Assembly (NCBI GenBank): GCA_964445575.1
Contig: CAYULB010000003.1
Coordinates: forward strand, 1 to 64,000
Length of the DNA stretch: 64,000 nucleotides
Origin: WJMT01 sp964445575
GTDB taxonomy: Bacteria > Acidobacteriota > Aminicenantia > Aminicenantales > Aminicenantaceae
Reading direction: 5' to 3'
Shown here: in pieces, positions 51,437 to 60,183 of the stretch
Layout: each line of letters opens with the position of its first letter
Position numbering within the stretch: position 1 is the stretch's first letter
Notes under the pieces: model-generated
What the model saw: only the letters and a program-made list of their open reading frames with translations
Database searches by the model: none
What the model was told of the DNA's origin: nothing
Program-made: the position numbers and the translations under genes

Positions 51437-52790
51437 TGAAGCAACCATAACCACTCAGTTAGAAGAGCGTTTAACTTCTATGGGTTATAAAGTTGTCTCT
51501 ACCGCTTCATCAGGAAAAGAAGCCATAAAAAAAGCAAGGGAAACAAACCCTGACCTCATTCTCATGGATATTGTGATGCCTGGAAAGATAGACGGAATCA
51601 AAGCAGCAAAATCCATAAAAAAAGAATTCGACATTCCGGTTGTCTTTCTCACCGCTTATGGAGATGACCAATTTATACAAAGAGCTAAAACTGTTGAGCC
51701 GCTGGGATACATCATCAAACCCTACAATGTCAACGAATTAAAAGCAGCTATTGAAATCGCTGTATTCAATAAAAAAATATTCAATCAGATGAAAACCTCA
51801 CAAAAACAATGGCGTACTCTTGCGGAAAACATCCATGAAGGAATTATCCTGGCAGATCAAAAAAAGAGAATATTTTTCTGGAACAAAGGAGCTGAAAATA
51901 TCTTTGGATACTCTCAAAAAGAGGTTCAAGGAAAACAGTTAGATTTAATATTGTCAGAAGGAACCAAGAAAATATACCAATACATCATAAATCAGCTTAT
52001 TTCATCCAGGAATCAGGAAATTTATGACCAGTGGGTCGAATTAGTGGGAGTCAAAAAAGACTGGAGCCGGTTTCCCATGGAAATCCTTTTAAAAGTCAAA
52101 GAATTAGAAAACAATACCTATTTTATTTGTATGGTCCGGGATTTAACCAAACAGAAAAAAATAGAATCGCAAATGGAAACAAGAATAAAAGAAAAGGAAA
52201 TCATCATTAAAGATTATCAGGACCGGATAAAGAACAACTTATCCCTTATTTACAGACTCCTCAGTATGCAGCTTGACCTCATTAAATCAAAACATCTTAT
52301 TTCTAAGGAAAAACACTACTGGCAGGACTTTGATACCTTTTTTTCCCCTGAAACTCAGGACAAGAAAAGTTCTACAGTAAATGTCTCCAAGTACATATCC
52401 AGCATCATAACCAGGCTTTTTAAATCTTATGAAGTTGATAGAAGCCAAATCACTCTCCATGTCAACATCGAAAAAATTTATTTGAATGTCAGAACTGCTG
52501 TACTGTGTGGACTGCTGGTGAGTGAACTGGTTTCCAATTCCATAAAACACGCTTTTCCAGAAAAAAAAAGAGGAAATATCATTGTTTATCTCAGCAGTGA
52601 AGACCAAAGTAAATACACCTTAAAAGTGAAGGATAACGGGATTGGTTTCCCAGACAATATAGATTTCAAAGAGCCAAAATCAAGAGGTCTTGAAATAGTT
52701 CATGATATCGCTTCCCAGCTCAAAGGAAAGATGCAGATTGAACAAAAAGGAGGAACAGAAATTTCAGTAACCTTTATTTTAGAAGAGTAG
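51411..52790 (+). CDS. Receiver-PAS-histidine kinase
   Basis: A 459-residue protein. The N-terminal receiver has VVDDEATITTQLEERL and the phosphoacceptor Asp in NPDLILMDIVMPGKIDG (about residue 53), with Lys in GYIIKPYN. A PAS domain follows (about 140-255; ILADQKKRIFFWNKGAENIF). A HisKA_2-like region (about 265-300) has KEIIIKDYQDRIKNNLSLIYR. It lacks the usual His of HHRVKNNL (here DYQDRIKNNL), so autophosphorylation is doubtful. The ATPase domain shows LLVSELVSNSIKHAF and VKDNGIGFPD. The receiver at the N-terminus suggests input from the preceding kinase. Confidence 0.88.
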   Translation: MTNIMVVDDEATITTQLEERLTSMGYKVVSTASSGKEAIKKARETNPDLILMDIVMPGKIDGIKAAKSIKKEFDIPVVFLTAYGDDQFIQRAKTVEPLGYIIKPYNVNELKAAIEIAVFNKKIFNQMKTSQKQWRTLAENIHEGIILADQKKRIFFWNKGAENIFGYSQKEVQGKQLDLILSEGTKKIYQYIINQLISSRNQEIYDQWVELVGVKKDWSRFPMEILLKVKELENNTYFICMVRDLTKQKKIESQMETRIKEKEIIIKDYQDRIKNNLSLIYRLLSMQLDLIKSKHLISKEKHYWQDFDTFFSPETQDKKSSTVNVSKYISSIITRLFKSYEVDRSQITLHVNIEKIYLNVRTAVLCGLLVSELVSNSIKHAFPEKKRGNIIVYLSSEDQSKYTLKVKDNGIGFPDNIDFKEPKSRGLEIVHDIASQLKGKMQIEQKGGTEISVTFILEE

Positions 52791-53130
52791 AGTCTTCTTT
52801 TAACTTTTCTTTCAGAATGCTTTCCAATCTCTCTTCAATGAGCATCTCTATCATTTCACTCAGAGCAATCTGAGCGGGAGAAACTTCAGCTTTTTCTGAA
52901 ACAAAAAATTCAGATATATCGCATTCCAGTCCCCGGGCTATCTTATTCAATATTTCCCAGGTCGGATTCTTATACTTTCCTTTTTCAATATTACAGAGAC
53001 TGGAAGCAGGAATTCCTGCTTTTTCTGCCAGTTCTTTCTGCATCATAGGTTTATTCTCTTTTATGCTGCTTTTCTTGGATATTCTTATGCTGCGAATTTT
53101 TTTTCCTAAGTCTTTGAGTGTGAAAGCCAC
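52774..53130 (-). CDS. XRE-family helix-turn-helix regulator
   Basis: A 118-residue regulator. The helix-turn-helix is MQKELAEKAGIPASSLCNIE (about residues 29-48) within an XRE domain that ends near NKIARGLECDISEFF (about 62-76). A C-terminal helical part (ALSEMIEMLIEERLESILKE) could serve in dimerisation. Start GTG. It is convergent with the hybrid kinase and overlaps its 3' end by 17 bp, so the two stop codons are interleaved. The target is unknown; self-regulation is likely. Confidence 0.88.
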   Translation of the reverse strand: MAFTLKDLGKKIRSIRISKKSSIKENKPMMQKELAEKAGIPASSLCNIEKGKYKNPTWEILNKIARGLECDISEFFVSEKAEVSPAQIALSEMIEMLIEERLESILKEKLKEDSTLLK

Positions 53131-53271
53131 CTTATACCTTCTTTAAAAAAAATGAATTCAAGACAAATTAATACCACAAATAATTTTTTATTTCAAACTC
53201 ATTTTTTTTAATCCTATTTTGAGATTTTTTTCAAAAGGATTTAAAAGAAAAAGAATAATTTATATAATTAC
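53131..53271. other. AT-rich divergent spacer
   Basis: The spacer between the divergent XRE and HndB-like genes. It is very AT-rich and carries the promoter for the rightward operon. A position for the regulator's own promoter could not be fixed. Confidence 0.3.
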
Positions 53272-53300
53272 TTGACATTTAAATTAAATACTTATATTTT
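53272..53300 (+). promoter_or_regulatory. Promoter of the HndB/NuoF-fusion operon
   Basis: TTGACA (53272-53277), a 17-base spacer and TATTTT (53295-53300). The leader of about 70 nt ends with AAGGAGGG before the ATG at 53376. Confidence 0.6.
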
Positions 53301-53375
53301 ATATGGGAGATTAATTATTTAAATGGGGAGTAATTTATCTTTCTAAAAATAAAACAAAACTAAAAAGGAGGGAGT

Positions 53376-53762
53376 ATGACTAAACTCACTATCGAAGAAT
53401 TAAACAAACTGCGTAAAAAAGAGAAAGAAAAATCCCTTGTGAGCAAGGACGGTCCTTTTAATGTCAAAGTGACCGTCCATATGGGAACCTGCGGCATAGC
53501 AGCCGGAGCCAGGGACATTATGAAAGCATTCTTGGATGAAATTGAAAAAACAAATGCTGAAAATATCTATATGACCACTTCCGGATGCGCCGGACTGTGC
53601 AGTCACGAACCCATGGCCACAATAGAATTTGCTGGAAAAATCCCTGTTAAATACATTGACCTGACTCCTGAAAAAGCAAAAAAGATCTTTAAGGACCATA
53701 TTCTCGATCAAAAACCTGTTCAGGAGTATGCCCTGGGTGAAGGAAGCGAAAGGTCTATTTAG
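53376..53762 (+). CDS. HndB-like thioredoxin-fold 2Fe-2S protein
   Basis: A 128-residue protein. HMGTCGIAAGARDIMKAFL (about residues 36-54) and TTSGCAGLCSHEP (about 67-79) are the hallmark segments of HndB, a subunit of NADP-reducing hydrogenase. They give three cysteines rather than the four of NuoE. It begins an operon whose next gene is a NuoF-type fusion 12 bp on. HndA, HndD and any hydrogenase catalytic subunit are absent. It should act as an electron carrier to or from the flavoprotein. Confidence 0.88.
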   Translation: MTKLTIEELNKLRKKEKEKSLVSKDGPFNVKVTVHMGTCGIAAGARDIMKAFLDEIEKTNAENIYMTTSGCAGLCSHEPMATIEFAGKIPVKYIDLTPEKAKKIFKDHILDQKPVQEYALGEGSERSI

Positions 53763-53773
53763 AGGAGGAGAAA

Positions 53774-56700
53774 ATGAAGAACAAACATTATCGAATGAAT
53801 TTGATAGTTTGCGGAGGCTCCGCATGTGTTTCTAATAATTCTTTCGGGATCAAAAAGGCTCTGGAAACTGAACTCAAGAAAAAGGGATTGGATAAAGAAA
53901 TCACAGTGTCCACTTCTGGATGCAATGGTTTCTGTGATACCGGTCCCCTTCTCATAGTGAAGCCTGACAATATTTATTACAATCACTTAAAAATCAAAGA
54001 CATCCCTTATCTGGTGGAAGAGCATTTCTTAAAAGGACGTCCTGTGAAAAAAATGATGTTCATCCCTCCGGCAGAAGAAAGCATTATGCCCAAAATGAGC
54101 GAATTGGATTTTTTTAAAAAGCAGATCCTAATTGTATTGCGGAACAGAGGCCTTATTGATGCAGAAAAAATAAACGATTATATAGCTAAGGACGGGTACA
54201 TGGCTTTGACAAAAGCACTGACTCAAATGACTCCCGACGAAGTCATAAACGAGATAAAAAAGTCAGGATTAAGGGGAAGAGGAGGAGCTGGTTTTCCGAC
54301 AGGATTGAAATGGGAGCTGGTCAAAAAAGCAGAGGGAGACAAAAAGTATCTCATTTGTAACGGCGATGAAGGAGACCCCGGGGCTTATATGGACCGAAGC
54401 ATTATTGAATCAGATCCTCATTCAGTGATTGAAGGAATGCTTATTGGGGCCAGAGCCATTGGCGCTGACCAAGGAATTGTTTATATCCGCAATGAATATC
54501 CTATTGCTCTTAAAAGAATGAGCACAGCTATCGAACAAGCTCGGGAATATGGTCTTTTAGGAAAAGATATATTGGGAACTGGTTTTGATTTTGATTTGAA
54601 AATCATACGGGGAGCCGGTGCTTTTGTCTGCGGCGAAGAAACCTCTCTGATAGCCTCTATTGAAGGACGCTTAAGCGAACCCAGACCCAGACCGCCATTT
54701 CCAGCCCAGAGCGGACTCTATGGAAAGCCTACCAACATCAACAATGTTGAGACCTGGGCTAATGTTCCTGTCATCATAAACCGGGGAGCGGACTGGTACT
54801 CATCCATTGGAACAGAATCCAGCAAGGGAACAAAAGTATTTTCAGTTGTGGGTAAAGTTAAAAATACCGGGCTGGTAGAAGTGCCCATGGGGACCACTTT
54901 AGGAGAAATCATATTTGATATCTGCGGAGGAATTGCTGATGACAAAAAGTTTAAAGCCGTTCAAATCGGAGGCCCTTCAGGAGGATGTATCCCGGCTGAA
55001 CTTCTCAATCTGCCGGTTGACTATGAAAGCCTGACCGATGCCGGGGCCATGATAGGATCGGGAGGAATGGTGGTCACTGATGAAAGCACCTGTATGGTCG
55101 ACCTGGCTCATTTTTTTCTTGCTTTTATAAAAGATGAATCCTGCGGAAAATGTACCCCCTGCCGAGAAGGGATCCCCAAAATGCTGGAATATTTAAAAAG
55201 CATTAAGGAAGGCACTGCAGATATGAAAGTCCTTGATGACCTAGAAGCCCTCGCCTGGACCATAAAAGATTCATCTCTATGCGGACTTGGAAAAACAGCT
55301 CCCAATCCATTTCTCACCACTTACCGCTACTTTAAAAACGAGTACATTGATCATATTAAATACAAAAGATGTCCGGCAGGAGTATGCTTTCATCTTGTCT
55401 CAGCCCCCTGTCACCACACCTGTCCTATAGGAACAGAAGCAAGCTCCTATATTGCTCTCATGGCACAGGAAAAATTTGATGAAGCTCTTGAGGTCAACTA
55501 TTGGGTCAATCCCTTACCCAGCGTATGTTCCAGGGTGTGTCACCATCCCTGTGAGTCAAAGTGTAAAGCCGGTCTTTTTGACAAACCCATTGCCATAAGA
55601 TCCTTAAAAAGGTTTATAACCGACTATGCAGCAAACAACGGCAAAAAACATAAAGTCAGCCCTTTAAAAAAGCAGCATGAAAAAGTAGCCATTGTGGGTT
55701 CAGGACCAGCAGGCCTGATGGCGGCATGGGAACTGGGGAAGAAAGGATATGATGTTACCATTTTTGAATCTGAATCCATCCCAGGCGGCATGCTTGCATG
55801 GGGAATTCCTGAGTACCGCCTTCCTAAGAAAGTTCTTTCTGCAGAAATAGATGCTATCCTTGATTTAGGAATAAATCTTAAAACCAACACTAAAGTCGGC
55901 AAGGACATCTCTATAAATGAGCTGTTCAATCAAGGATATAAATCAGTCTTTATCGCTGCCGGAGCTCCTCAAAACATCAAACTGGGTATCCCCGGAGAAG
56001 ATTCAGAAGGAGTCATAGACCCCATAAAATTTCTAAAGGAATATAATTTAAAGGACCAATCAAAAATCGGAAAGAAAGCAGTGGTAGTGGGCGGAGGAAA
56101 CACAGCCCTGGATACAGCAAGAACAGCTCTCCGGCTGGGCTCAGAAGTGACTATTCTCTACCGAAGAAACAGAAATGAAATGCCTGCAAACATAGAAGAA
56201 ATCGAAGAAACACTAGAAGAAGGAATAAAAATTCAATTTTTGACCATTCCCATCAAAGCTCATTCCCAAAACGGCCGCCTCCATAAAATCACTTGTCAGA
56301 AGATGGAGCTCGGAAAATTCGACAAATCCGGAAGAAGAAAACCTGAACCTCTAAAAGGAAGCGAATTTGACATCCCTGCTGACACCCTCATTCCCGCCAT
56401 CGGCCAGAAGCCTGACTTGGCATTTTTAGAAGGAAACTCAGGACTAAAGGTGACCTCCTGGAACACTCTGGAAGTCAACCCTGAAACCATGGAGACCAAC
56501 AAACCTGGTGTGTTTGCCGGAGGAGATGTGGTCTCAGGTCCTGCCACAGTTCTGGAAGCCATGAAAGCAGGCCAAAAAGCAGCAGAATCTATCCACAGAT
56601 ATTTAAGAGGCCATTCTTTAACCCACGATTATCTTCCTACCACATCGAAACTAGAAGTCCCTGCTGTTGAAGTCAGTGCTGAAGAGAGGGACTACGACCA

Positions 56701-56851
56701 AACCCGTCCCTTCTCCCCTAAACTGCCTCCTGAAGAACGCATAAGGAATTTTAACGAAGTGGAACACAGCATGAGTAAAGACGCGGCGGTTAAAGAAGCC
56801 CAGAGATGTCTGAGATGTGACCTGGAAAGCCTAAGAATAAAAGGAGAGTAA
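53774..56851 (+). CDS. NuoF/HndC-like flavo-Fe-S protein fused to a GltD/NfnB-like FAD-NAD(P) module
   Basis: 1025 residues. Residues 1-95 form a thioredoxin-like 2Fe-2S domain (VCGGSAC and TSGCNGFC, four Cys). Residues about 160-420 are the NADH/FMN-binding NuoF core (GRGGAGFPTGLKWELVKK, CNGDEGDPGAYMDRS). SLBB follows. CGKCTPCREG (about 453) gives the 4Fe-4S site. Residues about 545-630 have CHHTCPIG and CSRVCHHPCESKC, the Fer4_20 domain of GltD, DPD and NfnB. About 636 onward is the FAD/NAD(P) part: VAIVGSGPAGLMAAWEL and VVVGGGNTALDTARTALRLG. One polypeptide thus joins an NADH-FMN module to an FAD-NAD(P)H module. Electron bifurcation or NADH/NADPH/ferredoxin exchange (as in Stn or NfnAB) is inferred. 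Confidence 0.92.
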   Translation: MKNKHYRMNLIVCGGSACVSNNSFGIKKALETELKKKGLDKEITVSTSGCNGFCDTGPLLIVKPDNIYYNHLKIKDIPYLVEEHFLKGRPVKKMMFIPPAEESIMPKMSELDFFKKQILIVLRNRGLIDAEKINDYIAKDGYMALTKALTQMTPDEVINEIKKSGLRGRGGAGFPTGLKWELVKKAEGDKKYLICNGDEGDPGAYMDRSIIESDPHSVIEGMLIGARAIGADQGIVYIRNEYPIALKRMSTAIEQAREYGLLGKDILGTGFDFDLKIIRGAGAFVCGEETSLIASIEGRLSEPRPRPPFPAQSGLYGKPTNINNVETWANVPVIINRGADWYSSIGTESSKGTKVFSVVGKVKNTGLVEVPMGTTLGEIIFDICGGIADDKKFKAVQIGGPSGGCIPAELLNLPVDYESLTDAGAMIGSGGMVVTDESTCMVDLAHFFLAFIKDESCGKCTPCREGIPKMLEYLKSIKEGTADMKVLDDLEALAWTIKDSSLCGLGKTAPNPFLTTYRYFKNEYIDHIKYKRCPAGVCFHLVSAPCHHTCPIGTEASSYIALMAQEKFDEALEVNYWVNPLPSVCSRVCHHPCESKCKAGLFDKPIAIRSLKRFITDYAANNGKKHKVSPLKKQHEKVAIVGSGPAGLMAAWELGKKGYDVTIFESESIPGGMLAWGIPEYRLPKKVLSAEIDAILDLGINLKTNTKVGKDISINELFNQGYKSVFIAAGAPQNIKLGIPGEDSEGVIDPIKFLKEYNLKDQSKIGKKAVVVGGGNTALDTARTALRLGSEVTILYRRNRNEMPANIEEIEETLEEGIKIQFLTIPIKAHSQNGRLHKITCQKMELGKFDKSGRRKPEPLKGSEFDIPADTLIPAIGQKPDLAFLEGNSGLKVTSWNTLEVNPETMETNKPGVFAGGDVVSGPATVLEAMKAGQKAAESIHRYLRGHSLTHDYLPTTSKLEVPAVEVSAEERDYDQTRPFSPKLPPEERIRNFNEVEHSMSKDAAVKEAQRCLRCDLESLRIKGE

Positions 56852-56852
56852 A

Positions 56853-57098
56853 ATGCCTGGGAAAAAACTTTATATCGGTAATTTATACTGTCTTGCAGAT
56901 AAAGAAAACCTTAGAAAACTTTTTTCCAAATATGGAAAAATTGTGAGCATAGATATGATTCAGGGAACCGGCTACGGTTATGTAGAGATGTCAAATGCTG
57001 CAGAAGCTACGGCGGCTATGAAAGGATTAGATGGCAAAGAATTTCTTGAGCGAGTTATTAAAGTTAAATACGCTGACCATCCAATTTACCTTCAGTAG
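56853..57098 (+). CDS. Small RRM RNA-binding protein
   Basis: An 81-residue single RNA-recognition-motif protein. KLYIGNLYC (RNP2, about residues 4-12) and GYGYVEMSN (RNP1, about 42-50) have the aromatic residues that stack on RNA bases. Length and composition match the bacterial and cyanobacterial Rbp family. It starts one base after the NuoF-fusion stop, with GGAG within that gene's end, so it belongs to the same operon. Reason for the pairing unknown. Confidence 0.9.
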   Translation: MPGKKLYIGNLYCLADKENLRKLFSKYGKIVSIDMIQGTGYGYVEMSNAAEATAAMKGLDGKEFLERVIKVKYADHPIYLQ

Positions 57099-57102
57099 CT
57101 GA

Positions 57103-57121
57103 CAAATCAGGATTATTCACA
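57103..57121 (-). repeat. Copy of the degenerate ATGAATAATCC intergenic motif
   Basis: On the minus strand TGTGAATAATCCTGATTTG. It shares GAATAATCC with the other copies, between two convergent operons. Confidence 0.25.
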
Positions 57122-57144
57122 TCTCCCTTTTCCATTTACTGCTG

Positions 57145-57912
57145 TCATTCATAAGGACGGGAAGCAACGCCCTTTATTTTCCATCCACTTGCCTGCTTTA
57201 TCATACTCCAGTCATACCAGCCTTCAAACAATAACTTTCGGCTCCCTCCCACTCTGGGGAGCCCTGTTATTATTAAGGAAATGCTGACATCAGCGCTTTT
57301 TTCGTCTCTAAATAAAACATAAATATCAGAGATGCAGATGTTGACCCGGTCATAAGTTCGAGTCATCCACTCTGCATCCTCCTTAACCTCAGGATAAAAT
57401 TCAGAAGTACTGTTCATTTTATAAAAGGAGAGGAGGCTGTTGCCTTCCAGCGCTTGTGCATATTCTGCAATTAGAGATCTGATCTTATCTTCCTCTTGTT
57501 CCAGATTGGATGCAGCGACTTCTGGCTTCTCAGGTTCTTTTTCCACCTGAGATTCTTCTCTCTTCTCTTCTTTCTCCCTGGTGACAGGTTTTTCTTCCTC
57601 CTCTTTTTTTGGCTTTTCTGTCTCCTGCAGTTCTTCAGTAAACATCTGATTCAAATACCCCTCACCCAGTCCATATTGTTCTGAATTGAGTTTTACTTTA
57701 TACCAGCCACCTGTCCTATCAATCACTTCAAAAACAGCCCCCAGAGGAGGAGAAGAGATAATCTTGCTCTGCACATTAGGTTCCACTCTAATACTTGAAT
57801 TCTTTACAATAACCCGCACTTTCTTAACCTGGGCATAGGAAACATCCGAGAAAAGAAGTCCAAAAATTATGATCAGTCCCCCTAAAACCTTAATGCCAGG
57901 AATAGCTTTCAT
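57145..57912 (-). CDS. Exported SH3-domain protein with NTF2-like C-terminal domain
   Basis: A 255-residue protein. A signal peptide (about 1-27, YAQ end) precedes a bacterial SH3 domain (about 32-95; VRVIVKNSSIRVEPNVQSKI, GGWYKVKLNSEQYGLGEGYL). An acidic, Lys/Glu-rich linker (about 95-140) follows. The C-terminal 110 residues (SLIAEYAQALEGNSLLSFYK... KIKGVASRP) match the C-terminal domain of the adjacent protein kinase at about 45% identity by eye. This domain looks like an NTF2/SnoaL-like fold. It is 24 bp downstream of the kinase gene, same strand. Confidence 0.85.
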   Translation of the reverse strand: MKAIPGIKVLGGLIIIFGLLFSDVSYAQVKKVRVIVKNSSIRVEPNVQSKIISSPPLGAVFEVIDRTGGWYKVKLNSEQYGLGEGYLNQMFTEELQETEKPKKEEEEKPVTREKEEKREESQVEKEPEKPEVAASNLEQEEDKIRSLIAEYAQALEGNSLLSFYKMNSTSEFYPEVKEDAEWMTRTYDRVNICISDIYVLFRDEKSADVSISLIITGLPRVGGSRKLLFEGWYDWSMIKQASGWKIKGVASRPYE

Positions 57913-57936
57913 GGTGCCTCCTTTAATCTTATTCCA

Positions 57937-60183
57937 TTACTTATTGGAGGGTTGAGAACTCACTCCTGCAATTTTCCAGGCACTCTGCTGCTTTATCATA
58001 TTCCATTTGTAGATCCCTTCAAAAAGTGCTTGTTGGATTCCATCTCGTCTGGAAGTGCCCGTAATGATAAGAGAAATATTCACTTCTGCTGTGTGTTCAT
58101 CCTCAAATCGGACAGATACATCTGATACAAAACTCTTCAAATCTTTATAAGTCATCATGAGCCATTCCGCATCTTTTCTTATCTCAGGAAATAATTCAGA
58201 CGTGCAGTTCCTTCTGTAGAACGAAATCAGTTCGTTGTTTTGCAGAGAATTGCTGTATTCCTTCACCATACTTCGAAAGCCTTTTTCATCAATCTTCTGC
58301 TGGGATAAGACTGAATATTCCTCTGCCTGTGGATTCTCAGGATCAATCTTTAAAACCTCAGACATAACTGCAAGGGTTTCTTCATAATTTTCTTTTTCAA
58401 ACTCTCGGATCCCCGAACCGATTTTACCAGCAATGAGGGCTTCCTTCTCCTTATCAACCTTCTCTTCTGACCCCACGTCACTCTTTACTGCTTCTTCCTC
58501 ACGTTGAGTATCTGTCTTTTGAGTCAGTGATTCAGGCTTTTTTTCTTCAGATTCTGTCTTCTTTGATTCCTCAGGAGTGACTTTAGTTTCTGAAGGTTTT
58601 TCTGCAGAAACTTGTTTCTTTCCAGATTCCAGGGATGTTTTATCAACTCCCGTTAAACTTTTCTCCTTGCTTTTTTCTTCAGTCTTCCCTGCACTTAAGC
58701 TCGCTTCCATTTCTTTCAATCGTTCTTCGATCTTATTGTGCTGCTCATCCTGAGGTGCTGTTTCTAGATATTTTTTATAAAAGGAGTGTGCCCCCATTAA
58801 ATCATCCTTTTTATCAAATATCTCAGCAAGTTTCAGGTAAGCCCTGGGGTCAGAAGGATCTATTTCAACCATTCTGTTGTATTCTTCAGCCACCTCATCT
58901 GTTTTTCCTTGTTTCTCGAGTATTTCAGCGATTCTCACCCGCGCCTCCAGATTATGGGGCTCTTCATCCAATACATTTCTGAACAGGCTCAAAGCTTCTT
59001 CCAGTTTATTTTCATTTATCAGCTTTTCTCCGAAAGCAAAATAATCCGTTTTCTGTAAAGGGATATCCCCTGCGAGTGTTTTATCCCGAAGCTCTCCTTT
59101 ATAATCTCCTTTAAAGGGAATCAGCTTCCAAACAGTTAAACCTATTAGAGCGGCTAAAGCGACTACTGAAATTCCGGCCAAAACCTTTTTAATATTAAAC
59201 TTGACTGTGATCTCTTTTGAGGTAAAAGGTCTGCTTTTGGGCATGACTCTTTCCGTTGTGGGTATGTCTTTTTCTATATTCTTAAGTTCTTCCAGAAGCT
59301 CATTGGTATCTTGATATCTACTTTGTTTATCTTTTTCCAGACACTTAAGAATCAATTGATTCAGTTCTTCAGGTATCTGGTCATTAAGTTTCTTGGGCTC
59401 TTGAGGCATTTCGCTTTTGTGTTTGATGGCAACACTCAGAGCTGTTTCTCCTGAAAATGGAGTGCGTCCCGTGACCATTTCATAAAGAATAATCCCCAAT
59501 GAGTAAATATCTGACCGCTTATCCACGTCTTTGGCAGAGGCCTGTTCCGGCGACATATATTCTGGGGTCCCTATCACTGTTCCTGCATCTGTAATGCTTT
59601 TGCTTTTTACAAAACGGGCCACTCCAAAATCCATGATCCGCACATTCCCTTCTTTATCGATCATGATATTCTGGGGTTTTAAATCCCGATGGACGATGCC
59701 AAGGGCATGGGCTTCGGAAAGACCGGAACAGATCTGTTTTGCTATAAAAATCGCTTTCCCTGCACTCAAGGGCCCTACCCTTTTCATGGTGCTCTTCAGA
59801 TCCTCTCCCAGCACATACTCCATGATGATGTAATAAAGCCCTCTTTCCTCCCCAAAATGATACATGCGGCAGATATTTCTATGTGAGATTCTGCGGGCCA
59901 GTTTTATCTCATTGCTGAACCGCTCAATGTATTTTTTGTCAATCGAGATTTCAGGCTTTAAGAGTTTAAGAGCTACTTCTTCTTTTATTTTGATGTCCTC
60001 TACCCGGTAAACTCTACCCATTCCCCCTCTTCCCAGTTCTTCTATGATTTCATACCGGCCTGCAAATTTCATTCCCCTTTTTAATTCATAAACAGGTGTT
60101 TCAAGAGTCGCAGTCTGGGAATTAGAAAAATTCTCAGAATTTTGGTTGAAACTATTTTGGTTTCTCTTTTTCTCCCCGGCCAT
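57937..60183 (-). CDS. Membrane Ser/Thr protein kinase with TPRs and NTF2-like sensor domain
   Basis: A 748-residue protein from the ATG (a GTG three codons earlier is also in frame). The Hanks-type kinase domain spans about residues 40-305: ELGRGGMGRVYRVEDIKIKE, catalytic loop IVHRDLKPQNIMID, MDFGVARF, GTPEYMSPEQAS. A single membrane span (VLAGISVVALAALIGLTVW, about 333-352) puts the C-terminal half outside. TPRs (about 380-485) are followed by a highly charged linker (about 490-600) and the domain shared with the downstream SH3 protein (about 630-745). The outside half could sense a ligand. The substrates are unknown. Confidence 0.9.
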   Translation of the reverse strand: MAGEKKRNQNSFNQNSENFSNSQTATLETPVYELKRGMKFAGRYEIIEELGRGGMGRVYRVEDIKIKEEVALKLLKPEISIDKKYIERFSNEIKLARRISHRNICRMYHFGEERGLYYIIMEYVLGEDLKSTMKRVGPLSAGKAIFIAKQICSGLSEAHALGIVHRDLKPQNIMIDKEGNVRIMDFGVARFVKSKSITDAGTVIGTPEYMSPEQASAKDVDKRSDIYSLGIILYEMVTGRTPFSGETALSVAIKHKSEMPQEPKKLNDQIPEELNQLILKCLEKDKQSRYQDTNELLEELKNIEKDIPTTERVMPKSRPFTSKEITVKFNIKKVLAGISVVALAALIGLTVWKLIPFKGDYKGELRDKTLAGDIPLQKTDYFAFGEKLINENKLEEALSLFRNVLDEEPHNLEARVRIAEILEKQGKTDEVAEEYNRMVEIDPSDPRAYLKLAEIFDKKDDLMGAHSFYKKYLETAPQDEQHNKIEERLKEMEASLSAGKTEEKSKEKSLTGVDKTSLESGKKQVSAEKPSETKVTPEESKKTESEEKKPESLTQKTDTQREEEAVKSDVGSEEKVDKEKEALIAGKIGSGIREFEKENYEETLAVMSEVLKIDPENPQAEEYSVLSQQKIDEKGFRSMVKEYSNSLQNNELISFYRRNCTSELFPEIRKDAEWLMMTYKDLKSFVSDVSVRFEDEHTAEVNISLIITGTSRRDGIQQALFEGIYKWNMIKQQSAWKIAGVSSQPSNK

